NCBI GenBank assembly: GCA_025454975.1
Contig: JALONK010000009.1
Span: 27,186-91,185, forward strand
DNA length: 64,000 bases
Direction: 5' to 3'
DNA from: Bacteroidia bacterium
GTDB lineage: Bacteria > Bacteroidota > Bacteroidia > UKL13-3
Shown here: in pieces, positions 48,094 through 59,086 of the stretch
How positions within the stretch are numbered: the stretch's first letter is position 1
Layout of the letters: each line of letters begins with the position of its first letter
Notes under the pieces: model-generated
What the model was told of the DNA's origin: nothing
What the model saw: the letters and a program-made list of their open reading frames with translations, nothing else
Database searches by the model: none
Program-made: the position numbers and the translations under genes

Positions 48094-49533
48094 ATGGCTT
48101 CAATTAAAAAGAATTTTTTATACTATCTTTTATTTATCATTACTAATATCCTTTTTCCGGTATTGGTATTTCCATACATCGCACGTATTCTCGGACCCGA
48201 AGGGTTAGGTAATTCGCAGTTTGCCTTACAATTCAGTAAATATTTTGTACTGATTGCTTCATTAGGAATTCCCATTTATGGTATGCGGGAAGTGGCCAAG
48301 GTGAAACACCGAAAGCTAAGGTTAAGCAAATTGGTAAGCGAGTTGATAATTTTAAATATCGTAACTGCTGTATTAAGCACCATAATTTACCTTGCAGTTA
48401 TCGGATTTACTCAAACATTTGCTAATCAACAGCACTTATTTTTAATCGCCGGTTTGCAAGTATTGCTGGGTTGTTTGTCTATTGATTGGTTTTTCGCAGG
48501 ATTGGAAGATTTTAAAATAATTACCATAAGAACACTTGTAATTAGATTAGCCACTGTGGTGATGTTATTGTTGTTTGTAAAAACTAAAGATGATGTTTTA
48601 CCATATTTGATTATATCTATTTTAAGCATTATTGCGGGATATTTATGGGTGTTCTTTTACGCCTTAACAAAAATTAAAATTGTAGTTAAGGGATTACAGT
48701 TTACCAATCACCTGCGTCCAATCTTCCTTATTTTTTTGATGAATGTTTGTATCACCATGTACACAGTATTTGATACGGTTTGGATTGGTTTATTAAGTAC
48801 TCCGGTAGCTATTGGTTTATACACTTCTGCCATGAAATTATGTAAGATTGGTATTCCTTTTGTTACCTCATTGGGCACTGTCTTAATTCCTCGTTCAGCC
48901 CGAAAGTTTGCTGTTGATGAAAAAGTTCCTCAACACCTTAATGCTTCTTACAATTTTATTGTTGATTTAGCTGTACCGATGGGGGTAGGTCTGTTTCTTT
49001 TATCACCCGAATTACTTGAAATTTTTTCGGGGAGTGAATTTTTACCTGCCTTATGGAGCATGCGATTATTAGCCGCATTACCATTATTTATTGGTTTAAG
49101 TAATTTGTTTGGTATGCAAATGTTATCAGCCTCCGGCAACGATTTGTCATTATTGTTTTGCGTGTTTGGAGGTATGTTGCTAAATATACTATTAAATGTG
49201 CTTTTGGTTCCTTCAATGGCTCATACAGGAGCTGCGATAGCCATGTTCTTTACCGAACTTGCAGTAACTTTATTCACTTTTGCAGTAAGCAAGGCTAAAT
49301 TTAATTCGTCATTTAGCTTCATGCGCATGCTAAAAAGCCTAATGCTTTCTCTTTCATTTATTCCGGTAATCTGGGTGTGTCGAAATTATTTTGGTGATGT
49401 TTTAGTGGTTATTTTTGCAATTCCTTCATGCTTATTTATTTATGTTCTATTGCAACATTTATTATTTAAAAACGAATTTGTGCAAATCGCTATGCAATTC
49501 ATCCAACAAAAAAGAGTGAACCATGGAGTTTGA
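48094..49533 (+). CDS. wzx: Second Wzx-type polysaccharide flippase
   Basis: A 479-residue polytopic protein of the MOP/RfbX superfamily with about twelve or more helices. The signature LVFPYIARILGPEGLGNSQFA is that of the polysaccharide-biosynthesis flippases (PST, RfbX-like), a different branch from the WzxE-like copy at 32868. It is followed by a galactopyranose mutase whose ATG starts 11 bases before this gene's stop. Two flippases of different type in one locus suggest two glycans or a two-step assembly. Confidence 0.88.
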   Translation: MASIKKNFLYYLLFIITNILFPVLVFPYIARILGPEGLGNSQFALQFSKYFVLIASLGIPIYGMREVAKVKHRKLRLSKLVSELIILNIVTAVLSTIIYLAVIGFTQTFANQQHLFLIAGLQVLLGCLSIDWFFAGLEDFKIITIRTLVIRLATVVMLLLFVKTKDDVLPYLIISILSIIAGYLWVFFYALTKIKIVVKGLQFTNHLRPIFLIFLMNVCITMYTVFDTVWIGLLSTPVAIGLYTSAMKLCKIGIPFVTSLGTVLIPRSARKFAVDEKVPQHLNASYNFIVDLAVPMGVGLFLLSPELLEIFSGSEFLPALWSMRLLAALPLFIGLSNLFGMQMLSASGNDLSLLFCVFGGMLLNILLNVLLVPSMAHTGAAIAMFFTELAVTLFTFAVSKAKFNSSFSFMRMLKSLMLSLSFIPVIWVCRNYFGDVLVVIFAIPSCLFIYVLLQHLLFKNEFVQIAMQFIQQKRVNHGV

Positions 49534-50626
49534 TTATTTAATTGTGGGCGCAGGTTTATATGGTTGTACATTTGCACACGTGATGAGGCAATCAGGGAAG
49601 TCGTGCCTGATTATTGATAAACGCCAACATATAGGAGGAAATACGTACTGTAAAAATGAAGGAGGCATACAGGTGCATCAGTATGGTGCGCATATATTCC
49701 ATACGAGTGATGAAGGTATTTGGCAATTTGTAAACCGTTTCGTTCATTTTAAGCCTTTTATAAATTCGCCAATTGCGAAGTATTATAATCAAACATACCC
49801 ATTGCCTTTTAATATGAATACCTTTAAAGCGCTTTGGGGTGTTACTAATGCAGTGGATGCTCAGGCAATAATTAAAGAGCAAACAAGCCGTTATGCAGTG
49901 GTGCGTCCATCTAACTTAAAAGAACAAGCCTTAGCAACAGTTGGTGAGGATGTATATGAAAAATTGATACGTCATTATACCGAAAAACAATGGGGAATGA
50001 AGTGTGAAGAGCTGCCGGCTTTTTTAATAAAACGAATACCGTTGAGATTTACTTTTGATAATAACTACTTTGACGACACTTATCAAGGTATTCCTTCCGG
50101 AGGATACAATGTATTAACAAGTGGCTTAATAGGTAATACAGAAGTGAGGTTAGGAGTGGATTATTTTAAACATAAAGATGAATTGAATGCCATGGCGAAC
50201 CAAGTTGTATATACCGGAAAAATTGATGCTTTTTTTAATTATCAGTTTGGTGAACTTCAATACCGTTCTTTACGTTTCGATCATCAACTATTAAATGATA
50301 TCAGCGATTTTCAAGGAAATGCTGTTATCAATCATACTTCACCTGATGTTGCCTATACTCGTGTGGTTGAGCACAAACATTTTGAGTCGGTTATTTGTAA
50401 TCATACTGTGGTTTCTTATGAATATCCTCAACGATATGTAAAGGGTGAAGAAGCATATTATCCTATTAATGATGAAAAAAATAATGCATTGTATCAACAA
50501 TATAAAGTATTGGCCAATGAAAACCCCAAAGTTATTTTTGGTGGACGTTTGGCTGAATACAAATACTACGACATGCACCAGGTGATTGCAGCAGCGTTAA
50601 CTAAAGCCAAGAAACAGTTATCATGA
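49523..50626 (+). CDS. glf: UDP-galactopyranose mutase
   Basis: A 367-residue flavoenzyme that interconverts UDP-galactopyranose and UDP-galactofuranose, the donor of galactofuranose. The FAD-binding motif LIVGAGLYGCTFAHV is at the N-terminus, followed by RQHIGGNTYC. The middle has YTEKQWGMKCEELP and the C-terminus has GRLAEYKYYDMHQVI, all well-conserved family blocks. The length is typical (about 370-390 residues). The start overlaps the flippase gene and the ATGA junction overlaps the next transferase. It shows that the product glycan probably contains galactofuranose. Confidence 0.96.
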   Translation: MEFDYLIVGAGLYGCTFAHVMRQSGKSCLIIDKRQHIGGNTYCKNEGGIQVHQYGAHIFHTSDEGIWQFVNRFVHFKPFINSPIAKYYNQTYPLPFNMNTFKALWGVTNAVDAQAIIKEQTSRYAVVRPSNLKEQALATVGEDVYEKLIRHYTEKQWGMKCEELPAFLIKRIPLRFTFDNNYFDDTYQGIPSGGYNVLTSGLIGNTEVRLGVDYFKHKDELNAMANQVVYTGKIDAFFNYQFGELQYRSLRFDHQLLNDISDFQGNAVINHTSPDVAYTRVVEHKHFESVICNHTVVSYEYPQRYVKGEEAYYPINDEKNNALYQQYKVLANENPKVIFGGRLAEYKYYDMHQVIAAALTKAKKQLS

Positions 50627-51759
50627 AGAGTTTGAATATATTGGTGTATTGTCCGGTTTTTTTACCCGAAAAATCAGGGTATAGCCATGCCTTTGCCCAA
50701 TTAATTTCTAACCTCTTGCAGCATCAGTGTAAGGTAGATGTAGTAACTCCATTTTTATTAAATAAAGGCGAAAAAGAAATCTGGAGTCATCCATCTTTAC
50801 GCATATTCAGATATAAACCTCAACTTAATATTTGGGCGCTTGGTTTATTTTATCAATATGGTAAAATTGCCGGTTTAATCAATAGTTTATGTAAAAAATA
50901 TAACTACGATTTGGTATTAATTGAAACCGGCGACGATCCTTTGTTATTAGCCTCTTTAAGTCAACATGTTTTAAAAAAAGCAGTGGTGCGCTTTCATTCA
51001 ACTAGTGATACCGAATATTTATTTATTGGTAAACATAAGAAATATAAAATCAGAAAGTTTTTTTGGAAACATATTGCTGCGAATAATGTTCGCAGGTTAT
51101 CTGCAACTAATTCATATCATTTAAGATTTGCCCATAAGCATGTAATGCGATTTGCTGTGCTTAAACAGGCCGGAGTAATTATCAATGCTGTACCCGACAC
51201 CGTCTTTGACTTGCCAACTTCGGGAGGTGCTAAACAATTTTTTATGTTAGGACGAATGGATGACGAAGGTTACCGACAAAAAGGTTATCGGGTACTGATT
51301 GAAGCTTTAAATCAAGTGGCTTTTTTGTTTGTAAAACATCAGGCAACACTTATCATTGTTGGTAGCGGAAAGTATTTTAATGAAGTGAAAACTGCTTTAC
51401 AACCCTATTCATTTGTACAACTAATGGAAGAAATGCCTCATGACCAAGTGATGCAAACACTTACTAAGTCGGATGTTGTATTATTACCATCTTTATATGA
51501 AGGTTTATCTATGTTTGCACTTGAAGCTGTAAGCAGAGGAAACGTGGTTATATTCGGTAAAACCGGAGGATTAATTGATTTGGTGGAAAAAAATGGTTTT
51601 TTAGTTGAGCCCGGGTCGGTTGATGAGTTAGCTGAAGCTATTCGAAAAGTATTTGAAATTGCTGATTTAAAAGAAATGAAACAACATGGCATTGAGTTGA
51701 TTAAAACTTATTTTAACGAAGAAGTGCAATGGCAGCAAATCAATAAATTTATTTCTTGA
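50623..51759 (+). CDS. GT4-like glycosyltransferase
   Basis: A 378-residue GT-B transferase. It has an N-terminal Rossmann domain (NILVYCPVFLPEKSGYSHAF). The C-terminal donor site has MLGRMDDEGYRQKGY, the E-x7-E motif in PSLYEGLSMFALEAVSRG, and NGFLVEPGSVDELAEAI. It starts within the last bases of the mutase gene (ATGA), so it is translated in step with it and may be the galactofuranose user, but no motif proves that. Confidence 0.87.
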   Translation: MKSLNILVYCPVFLPEKSGYSHAFAQLISNLLQHQCKVDVVTPFLLNKGEKEIWSHPSLRIFRYKPQLNIWALGLFYQYGKIAGLINSLCKKYNYDLVLIETGDDPLLLASLSQHVLKKAVVRFHSTSDTEYLFIGKHKKYKIRKFFWKHIAANNVRRLSATNSYHLRFAHKHVMRFAVLKQAGVIINAVPDTVFDLPTSGGAKQFFMLGRMDDEGYRQKGYRVLIEALNQVAFLFVKHQATLIIVGSGKYFNEVKTALQPYSFVQLMEEMPHDQVMQTLTKSDVVLLPSLYEGLSMFALEAVSRGNVVIFGKTGGLIDLVEKNGFLVEPGSVDELAEAIRKVFEIADLKEMKQHGIELIKTYFNEEVQWQQINKFIS

Positions 51760-52742
51760 TGGCTAGGATGAATGAACCATTAGTATCAGTTGTAATGCCT
51801 GTTTATAACGGAGCACTATACATACAACAAAGTATGGTATCTATCCTTAAACAAACCTACACCAACTTCGAATTTATTATTGTTGATGATGGGTCAACCG
51901 ACCATACTTTAAGTATTATAAAAGCTAATAATGATACTAGAATTCACTTTGTTCAACTGCATTTCAATAATGGTATTGTAAATGCCTTAAACACCGGTAT
52001 TAAATTGGCTAAAGGCAAATATATCGCACGAATGGATGCTGATGATATTGCCTTACCCGAACGATTAGCTAAGCAGGTTGATTTTCTTGAAAAGCATGAA
52101 GAGGTTGGTTTATTAGGAACTCAATATAAAGCCATTGGTGCACGCTCACGTAAATTTCCATTAATTCACAACGATTTGGTTTGGTATATGTTTAATGCTT
52201 GCCCCTTTATTCATGCCTCGGTAATGATTCGCAAATCGGTTTTAGATAAACATAATTTAAGTTATGATAAACAATTTGAATATGCGGAAGACTTAGCCTT
52301 ATGGGTAAAACTTTCTAACGTTACACAAATTGCAAACCTACCCGAAGTTGCTTTAAAATACAGGGTTCATGAAGCTACACACTTTCAAACTAAAAACATC
52401 TCCATACAACATAACCATACAATTAAACTTCAACTGATCGAGCAATATTTAAAAGGGTTAAATAGTGAACAACAAAATGAATTAGCCGGTATTTTAAACC
52501 AAGTTAAGGTGCACGAATACAGCTTAGATTATTTCCAACATATTATTCAACTGTTAGATTTAGTAATAAAAAATGGTAATGCTAATTTTATACCAACAGC
52601 CAATAGGTGTTTATGGTTCCATGCGGCTTCTGCTCCGGCGTTGTTTTTTGGTTGTAAAAAACAACTTAGGGTTTTAACATGGTTGCACATTAATAAAAAA
52701 CAATACCTATGGCTATTTATCAAGTCAATAATTAAACCTTAG
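51759..52742 (+). CDS. GT2 family glycosyltransferase (last gene of the glycan locus)
   Basis: A 327-residue GT-A enzyme. The ATG at 51759 overlaps the previous stop (TGATG); the TTG three bases earlier is the alternative. Motifs are VSVVMPVYNGALYIQQS, VDDGSTDHT and the metal-binding RMDADDIALPERL. FEYAEDLALWVKL is the acceptor-side acidic motif. It is a probable paralog of the GT2 at 36435-37298. Its stop lies within the right arm of an inverted repeat at 52699-52750. Confidence 0.88.
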   Translation: MARMNEPLVSVVMPVYNGALYIQQSMVSILKQTYTNFEFIIVDDGSTDHTLSIIKANNDTRIHFVQLHFNNGIVNALNTGIKLAKGKYIARMDADDIALPERLAKQVDFLEKHEEVGLLGTQYKAIGARSRKFPLIHNDLVWYMFNACPFIHASVMIRKSVLDKHNLSYDKQFEYAEDLALWVKLSNVTQIANLPEVALKYRVHEATHFQTKNISIQHNHTIKLQLIEQYLKGLNSEQQNELAGILNQVKVHEYSLDYFQHIIQLLDLVIKNGNANFIPTANRCLWFHAASAPALFFGCKKQLRVLTWLHINKKQYLWLFIKSIIKP

Positions 52743-52750
52743 GTATTGTT
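52699..52750 (+). repeat. Inverted repeat spanning the end of the last glycan-locus gene
   Basis: AACAATACCTA (52699-52709) and TAGGTATTGTT (52740-52750) are perfectly complementary over 11 bases with a 30-base loop. The right arm contains the TAG stop codon. No T-run follows at once, so it could be a weak 3'-end stabiliser or an imperfect terminator. Confidence 0.4.
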
Positions 52751-52767
52751 GTGTTATTTATAATTTG

Positions 52768-53805
52768 TTACAAGTGTGAACTGTAACTTCTATGATTAAT
52801 AATGTCTTGTTTTGTTTGTCCGTAAACTACATCAATCACGCCCGGTTCGTTATAAAAGTCGCCCGGAAATCCTAATTCTATTGCACTTACCTCGTTTAGT
52901 TCTGCCATCAACTCATCAGGTATTAAAACCTTTACACAACCAAGTACATCTTCTATTTGAGCAACCTTGGTGGCACCCACAATAGGTATCATAACTTGAT
53001 TTCTATTCATGGTCCACTGCAATGCAACTTGTGCAGGGGTGCAACCTATTTTTTCAGCAACCTTCACAACTTTTTGAGCAATAATAGTGCTTCGGTCATT
53101 CAATCGTTTGCTGTTATCGGGTAGCCTTCCTTTATCGCCTTTTAAGTATTTTCCTGTTAATGCTCCTCCCGCTAGTGGTGCCCAAGGAGTTACTGCTAAA
53201 TCAAAAGCTTTAGCCATTGGCAACAAATCGCGTTCAGCAGTTCGGTTTATCAAGTTGTATTCAACCTGCAATCCTGCAAACTTATTCCATCCTCTTAAAT
53301 CCGCAAGGGTATTGGCTTGAGCAACAATCCAAGCAGGTGTATCGCTTATTGCAATATAATGAACCAAACCTCGACTCACTAAATCATCTAAACCTCTCAT
53401 CACTTCTTCCGGATGTGTGGTAAAATCCCAAATATGTAACCACAATAAATCAATATAAGACGTTTGTAATCTTTTTAAACTTTCTTCAACCGATCGGAAC
53501 ATATTTTTGCGGTGGTTTCCTGAAAAGTTAGGGTCGCCATTGCGGTCTTTTAAAGTAAATTTTGTTGCAACCACAAAATGATCACGGTCCGACTGAATAA
53601 AATCACCAACATATTTCTCGGAAGTTCCTTCTGTATATCGGTTGGCTGTATCTATAAAGTTACCACCTGCATGAGCATAAGCATCGAAAATTTTCTTTGA
53701 AGTTTCTTTGTCGGCACCCCAATTCCATTCAGTTCCAAATCCCATAGTACCTAAACTAAGTTCAGAAACTCGAAGTCCGCTATTTCCAAATAATTTGTAT
53801 TTCAT
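52768..53805 (-). CDS. Aldo/keto reductase
   Basis: A 345-residue NADP-dependent oxidoreductase of the AKR superfamily. The catalytic tetrad is visible: Asp52 (NFIDTANRY), Tyr57, Lys82 (VVATKFTL) and His124 (LLWLHIWDF). The fold ends with VMIPIVGATKVAQIED, the usual cofactor-binding block. It resembles the YhdN/general-stress-type aldo/keto reductases. The substrate is unknown. It is convergent with the glycan locus and downstream of yebC on the same strand, but the yebC terminator makes it a separate unit. Confidence 0.93.
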   Translation of the reverse strand: MKYKLFGNSGLRVSELSLGTMGFGTEWNWGADKETSKKIFDAYAHAGGNFIDTANRYTEGTSEKYVGDFIQSDRDHFVVATKFTLKDRNGDPNFSGNHRKNMFRSVEESLKRLQTSYIDLLWLHIWDFTTHPEEVMRGLDDLVSRGLVHYIAISDTPAWIVAQANTLADLRGWNKFAGLQVEYNLINRTAERDLLPMAKAFDLAVTPWAPLAGGALTGKYLKGDKGRLPDNSKRLNDRSTIIAQKVVKVAEKIGCTPAQVALQWTMNRNQVMIPIVGATKVAQIEDVLGCVKVLIPDELMAELNEVSAIELGFPGDFYNEPGVIDVVYGQTKQDIINHRSYSSHL

Positions 53806-53833
53806 TTTAATAAATAAGTTAGTATTACATGCT

Positions 53834-53857
53834 AAAAAAAGCCGGTATCTCCGGCTT
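53834..53857 (-). terminator. Rho-independent terminator of yebC
   Basis: AAGCCGG (53839-53845) and CCGGCTT (53851-53857) form a 7-bp GC-rich stem with loop TATCT. Read on the minus strand it is followed by a run of T's (A-run 53834-53840), so it ends yebC transcription 6 bases after the stop. Confidence 0.88.
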
Positions 53858-53862
53858 GTTGT

Positions 53863-54573
53863 TTATTTAATATTGGTCCACACATTGGTTACATCATCGT
53901 CATCTTCAATCAAATCTAACAACAATTGTACTTCCTGTTCTTGTTCTTCAGTCAATTCAACAGGTTGTGTCGGAATTCTCTGTAATTCTGCATTAATTAT
54001 TTCCAACTTTCTTTCCTCTAAAGCTTTTTGCATGGTGCCAAAATCTGTGAAAGGAACCGAAATAATTAAATGACCTTCACCATCATCTTCTAATTCTTCA
54101 AGTCCGGCGTCAATCAATTCTAATTCTAATTCTTCTAACGCAATTCCGTTTGCATTTATTCTGAAAATTCCTTTTCTGTCAAACATAAAATCCAATGAAC
54201 CACTAACCATCATTTGTCCTCCTTTTTTGTTAAAGTAGCTCCTTAAATTAGCAACGGTGCGGGTTGGATTATCGGTGGCTGTTTCAATGATCATTACAAC
54301 ACCATGCAAACCTTTACCTTCATAAGCAATTTCTTCAAAATCTTTATCTTGCTTGCTGCTGGCTCGTTGAATAGCACTTTCAATATTAGCTTTTGGCATA
54401 TTGGCCGCTTTTGCATTTGCAACAATGGCCCTTAAACGTGAATTTGACTCCGGATCTGGTCCGCCCGACTTTACGGCAATGGCTATCTCTTTACCGAATT
54501 TAGTAAATGCCTGACTCATTTTATTATAACGAGCAAACATTTTATGTTTTCTTTTTTCAAATATCCTTCCCAT
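53863..54573 (-). CDS. yebC: YebC/PmpR family protein (TACO1-like)
   Basis: A 236-residue protein with the conserved YebC start GRIFEKRKHKMFARY and the core SGGPDPESNSRLRAIVANAK. YebC proteins were first called transcription regulators, and members have since been linked to ribosome-associated translation of difficult motifs, so the role should be stated as regulator or translation factor. The length matches the family (about 240). It has its own terminator and is flanked by unrelated genes. Confidence 0.94.
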   Translation of the reverse strand: MGRIFEKRKHKMFARYNKMSQAFTKFGKEIAIAVKSGGPDPESNSRLRAIVANAKAANMPKANIESAIQRASSKQDKDFEEIAYEGKGLHGVVMIIETATDNPTRTVANLRSYFNKKGGQMMVSGSLDFMFDRKGIFRINANGIALEELELELIDAGLEELEDDGEGHLIISVPFTDFGTMQKALEERKLEIINAELQRIPTQPVELTEEQEQEVQLLLDLIEDDDDVTNVWTNIK

Positions 54574-54627
54574 TATTTTATGTTTAGCGGTGCAATGTTC
54601 GTAAATTCTTTCAATAGTTTCAAACAG

Positions 54628-56346
54628 TTAAAAGTCGGATCGCCTTTCCCACATATTCCATCTTAAAGTAATATTATATAAATTGGTATTGGTGTTAAAC
54701 TTTTCTAATTCACTGGTAGTTGAACGATGGATTACATGAAAGTCAATAAATACATTATGTTTTACCATATATGAAAATATAACATCCGCAATTAATAATT
54801 CTGTTCTTATGCCTTGTGCAATGGTATGTCCGTAAGGATTGTTAATTGCCACATCCTGATAACTCAATCGAATATCCTTTCCAAAGTTTACACCCGGAGT
54901 ATCATTTCCATAAATGGCATAAATACCTGTTAGTTTAATAAATAATCTTTTGGCAGGTTGGTAACGAATCACACCCAAGCCTTCGTAAAAATTAGCACCT
55001 AACGGATGTGCCATATTCTGGTTATAACTTACAAATGCATTTAACCTGTCAAATGAGGTGTACATGTAAGGCCGTGCAATATTTCCTTCTATTTGTAAGT
55101 CGAGGTTTTGAATGCCAAAAACATCAATATATTTAAATCCGGTTTGAACCGCCCACTTATTACCAAACCAACCATTGTCGGCCAATAATTCACTTATCCT
55201 AAACTCGCTGATAACAACTTGTCCGTACCATTGAAAATGTTTTTTGAAGTTCCATTTAAAATCGGCCCCTAAAATACTTTTGTCGGGACTATTTAGGCCA
55301 TTCTCCACAGGTTTGTAGAAAATAATTGGATTTAAATATTGCCAATCAAATCCTCCTCGCGCATATCCACTGTCGCGTTGAAATGCTATGGTTTGAAACA
55401 AACCTATGTTAAAACTTTTGGTAAGGTTAATATTAGCATAAGTTGTAGCATAATAATGGCGTTTAGGAAGGTTGCGTTGTGATGTATTTACCCAATCATA
55501 CAATTGCCCAAAAATATTGGTATAATTTATTTTCCAAATGCGAGTGTTTACGCGCATAAATAAATGGTCGCGACTAAAATCACTGATGTAAAAACTTCTT
55601 AATCCATTTCCAATAAAATTTCTTCCATGTCCAAATCTTATATCAAAATAATTTGAAGGTTGATAAACGATATAACCGGTGGCAGTGCTGTAATTTAATT
55701 GAGGTATTGTGTTACTGTCAGCGTTAAAGTTTTCCGGAAGCTTTATTAATCCTGCTCCGGGCAAGGCTTTATTGTCTAAGTAAAATTGATATAACCAGGA
55801 TTGTGGTTTTAATATTTCGTCGTTAAAACTGGTGAAAAATCCAATAGATTTACCAATGGTTCCTCGCATTTCAATACCTCTGCTATTTAAAGCAACTTGT
55901 TTATTATTTGATGATTCGATACCGAAACTTAAATTAGTAATTGGATTAAATACCAGTGTGAAATCCTTTTGTTTTAACCCATAAAATGCAGGTTTGTACT
56001 TAAAAATTTCTTTTAAGTGTCGTTTACTCAAACCTGATTCGCTATTGGTAAATTCAAAATTGTCGGCTTGTAAATAAGCCATATTAAACAAGTCGCGGTT
56101 GCTTAGTTTCACCCCGGATAAACTAAAGCTGTCAATATAATTTGCAATTCGGTGACGTTGATATTCTTTTGTTGTACTGTTAAATTCATGTGGTAATGCT
56201 AATCGTCCCGACTTAATTTCCAAACGTTCAAGCAAGTGCATACTGTGACTGCCAAGTGGGATATAGCTGCTTTGGGCATTTACCGAGGTGTAAACCAAAA
56301 GTACTATAATTAGTTGCAGGGTGAATCTCATACAACAAATATGCAT
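54628..56346 (-). CDS. Outer-membrane beta-barrel protein, Wzi/RemB-like
   Basis: A protein of 572 residues from the first ATG. Starting five codons later, at 56331, gives a cleaner signal peptide (RFTLQLIIVLLVYTSVNAQ), so the true start is one of the two. The mature part is rich in alternating aromatic/polar strands, and RFGHGRNFIGNGLRSFYIS resembles a block seen in capsule-assembly Wzi-family and gliding-motility RemB proteins of Bacteroidota. That would suggest a surface-glycan anchoring or motility role. It is divergent from ligA with 61 bases between starts. The glycan locus lies only 2 kb away, which fits but does not prove it. Confidence 0.62.
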   Translation of the reverse strand: MHICCMRFTLQLIIVLLVYTSVNAQSSYIPLGSHSMHLLERLEIKSGRLALPHEFNSTTKEYQRHRIANYIDSFSLSGVKLSNRDLFNMAYLQADNFEFTNSESGLSKRHLKEIFKYKPAFYGLKQKDFTLVFNPITNLSFGIESSNNKQVALNSRGIEMRGTIGKSIGFFTSFNDEILKPQSWLYQFYLDNKALPGAGLIKLPENFNADSNTIPQLNYSTATGYIVYQPSNYFDIRFGHGRNFIGNGLRSFYISDFSRDHLFMRVNTRIWKINYTNIFGQLYDWVNTSQRNLPKRHYYATTYANINLTKSFNIGLFQTIAFQRDSGYARGGFDWQYLNPIIFYKPVENGLNSPDKSILGADFKWNFKKHFQWYGQVVISEFRISELLADNGWFGNKWAVQTGFKYIDVFGIQNLDLQIEGNIARPYMYTSFDRLNAFVSYNQNMAHPLGANFYEGLGVIRYQPAKRLFIKLTGIYAIYGNDTPGVNFGKDIRLSYQDVAINNPYGHTIAQGIRTELLIADVIFSYMVKHNVFIDFHVIHRSTTSELEKFNTNTNLYNITLRWNMWERRSDF

Positions 56347-56398
56347 ATTTTATTTTTAAGCCGAATTGTTGATAAACTTTTAAATGAAAACTCCTTAA

Positions 56399-58489
<2,091 letters not shown>

Positions 58490-58536
58490 AATACTACTTT
58501 GGTTAAAGCGCAAATTATTTCGTAATCTTGTGGGTA

Positions 58537-59079
58537 ATGACATGGATTGAAGATATAAAAAATTTTATAGGGCGAATGTTGCTTCTACGTGAAATTAATG
58601 CGAGAAAAACACAACCCAAACGTATTGGCTTTTCAACCATTCAACATGTAGGTATAGTATATAATGCAGCTAACAAAGAGAATGAACAACTGATTGCCCA
58701 ATATGCAAATGCACTTAGAAGTGAAGGGAAAAAAGTATTTATGTTAGGATATGTGGATACTAAACAATTACCTCACACAAAAAAGTTTTTACTGAATTCA
58801 GAGTTTTTTTGGAAAGAAAAACTAAATGGTTTTAACCTGCCAATTAAAGGAAGTATTGGGTCGTTTTTACAAACCGATTTTGATTTATTGTTAAACTTAT
58901 ATTTAGAACCAATCTTACCTATGCAAGCCATATCTGCTTATTCTAAAGCCAAATATGTAGTTGGTTCTTATTTAGATGGAGGTTTAAATTATTATGATGC
59001 TATGATTGATATAGGACAAGGCAATAACTTGAAGAATTTAATTGAAGAAATAGATTTTTACATTCGAGCCATAAAATAA
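58537..59079 (+). CDS. Conserved Bacteroidota protein resembling DUF6913
   Basis: A 180-residue cytoplasmic protein with no signal peptide and no membrane helix. The ATG at 58537 is preferred over the TTG at 58528. It carries IQHVGIVYNAANKENEQLIAQ, a Rossmann-like half, and LLNLYLEPILPMQAISAYS, a pattern I associate with the DUF6913 family found next to ligA and dapA in related genomes. This identification is from memory and is not certain. No catalytic residues are apparent. It ends 7 bases before dapA, so the two are cotranscribed. Confidence 0.65.
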   Translation: MTWIEDIKNFIGRMLLLREINARKTQPKRIGFSTIQHVGIVYNAANKENEQLIAQYANALRSEGKKVFMLGYVDTKQLPHTKKFLLNSEFFWKEKLNGFNLPIKGSIGSFLQTDFDLLLNLYLEPILPMQAISAYSKAKYVVGSYLDGGLNYYDAMIDIGQGNNLKNLIEEIDFYIRAIK

Positions 59080-59086
59080 CTACACT

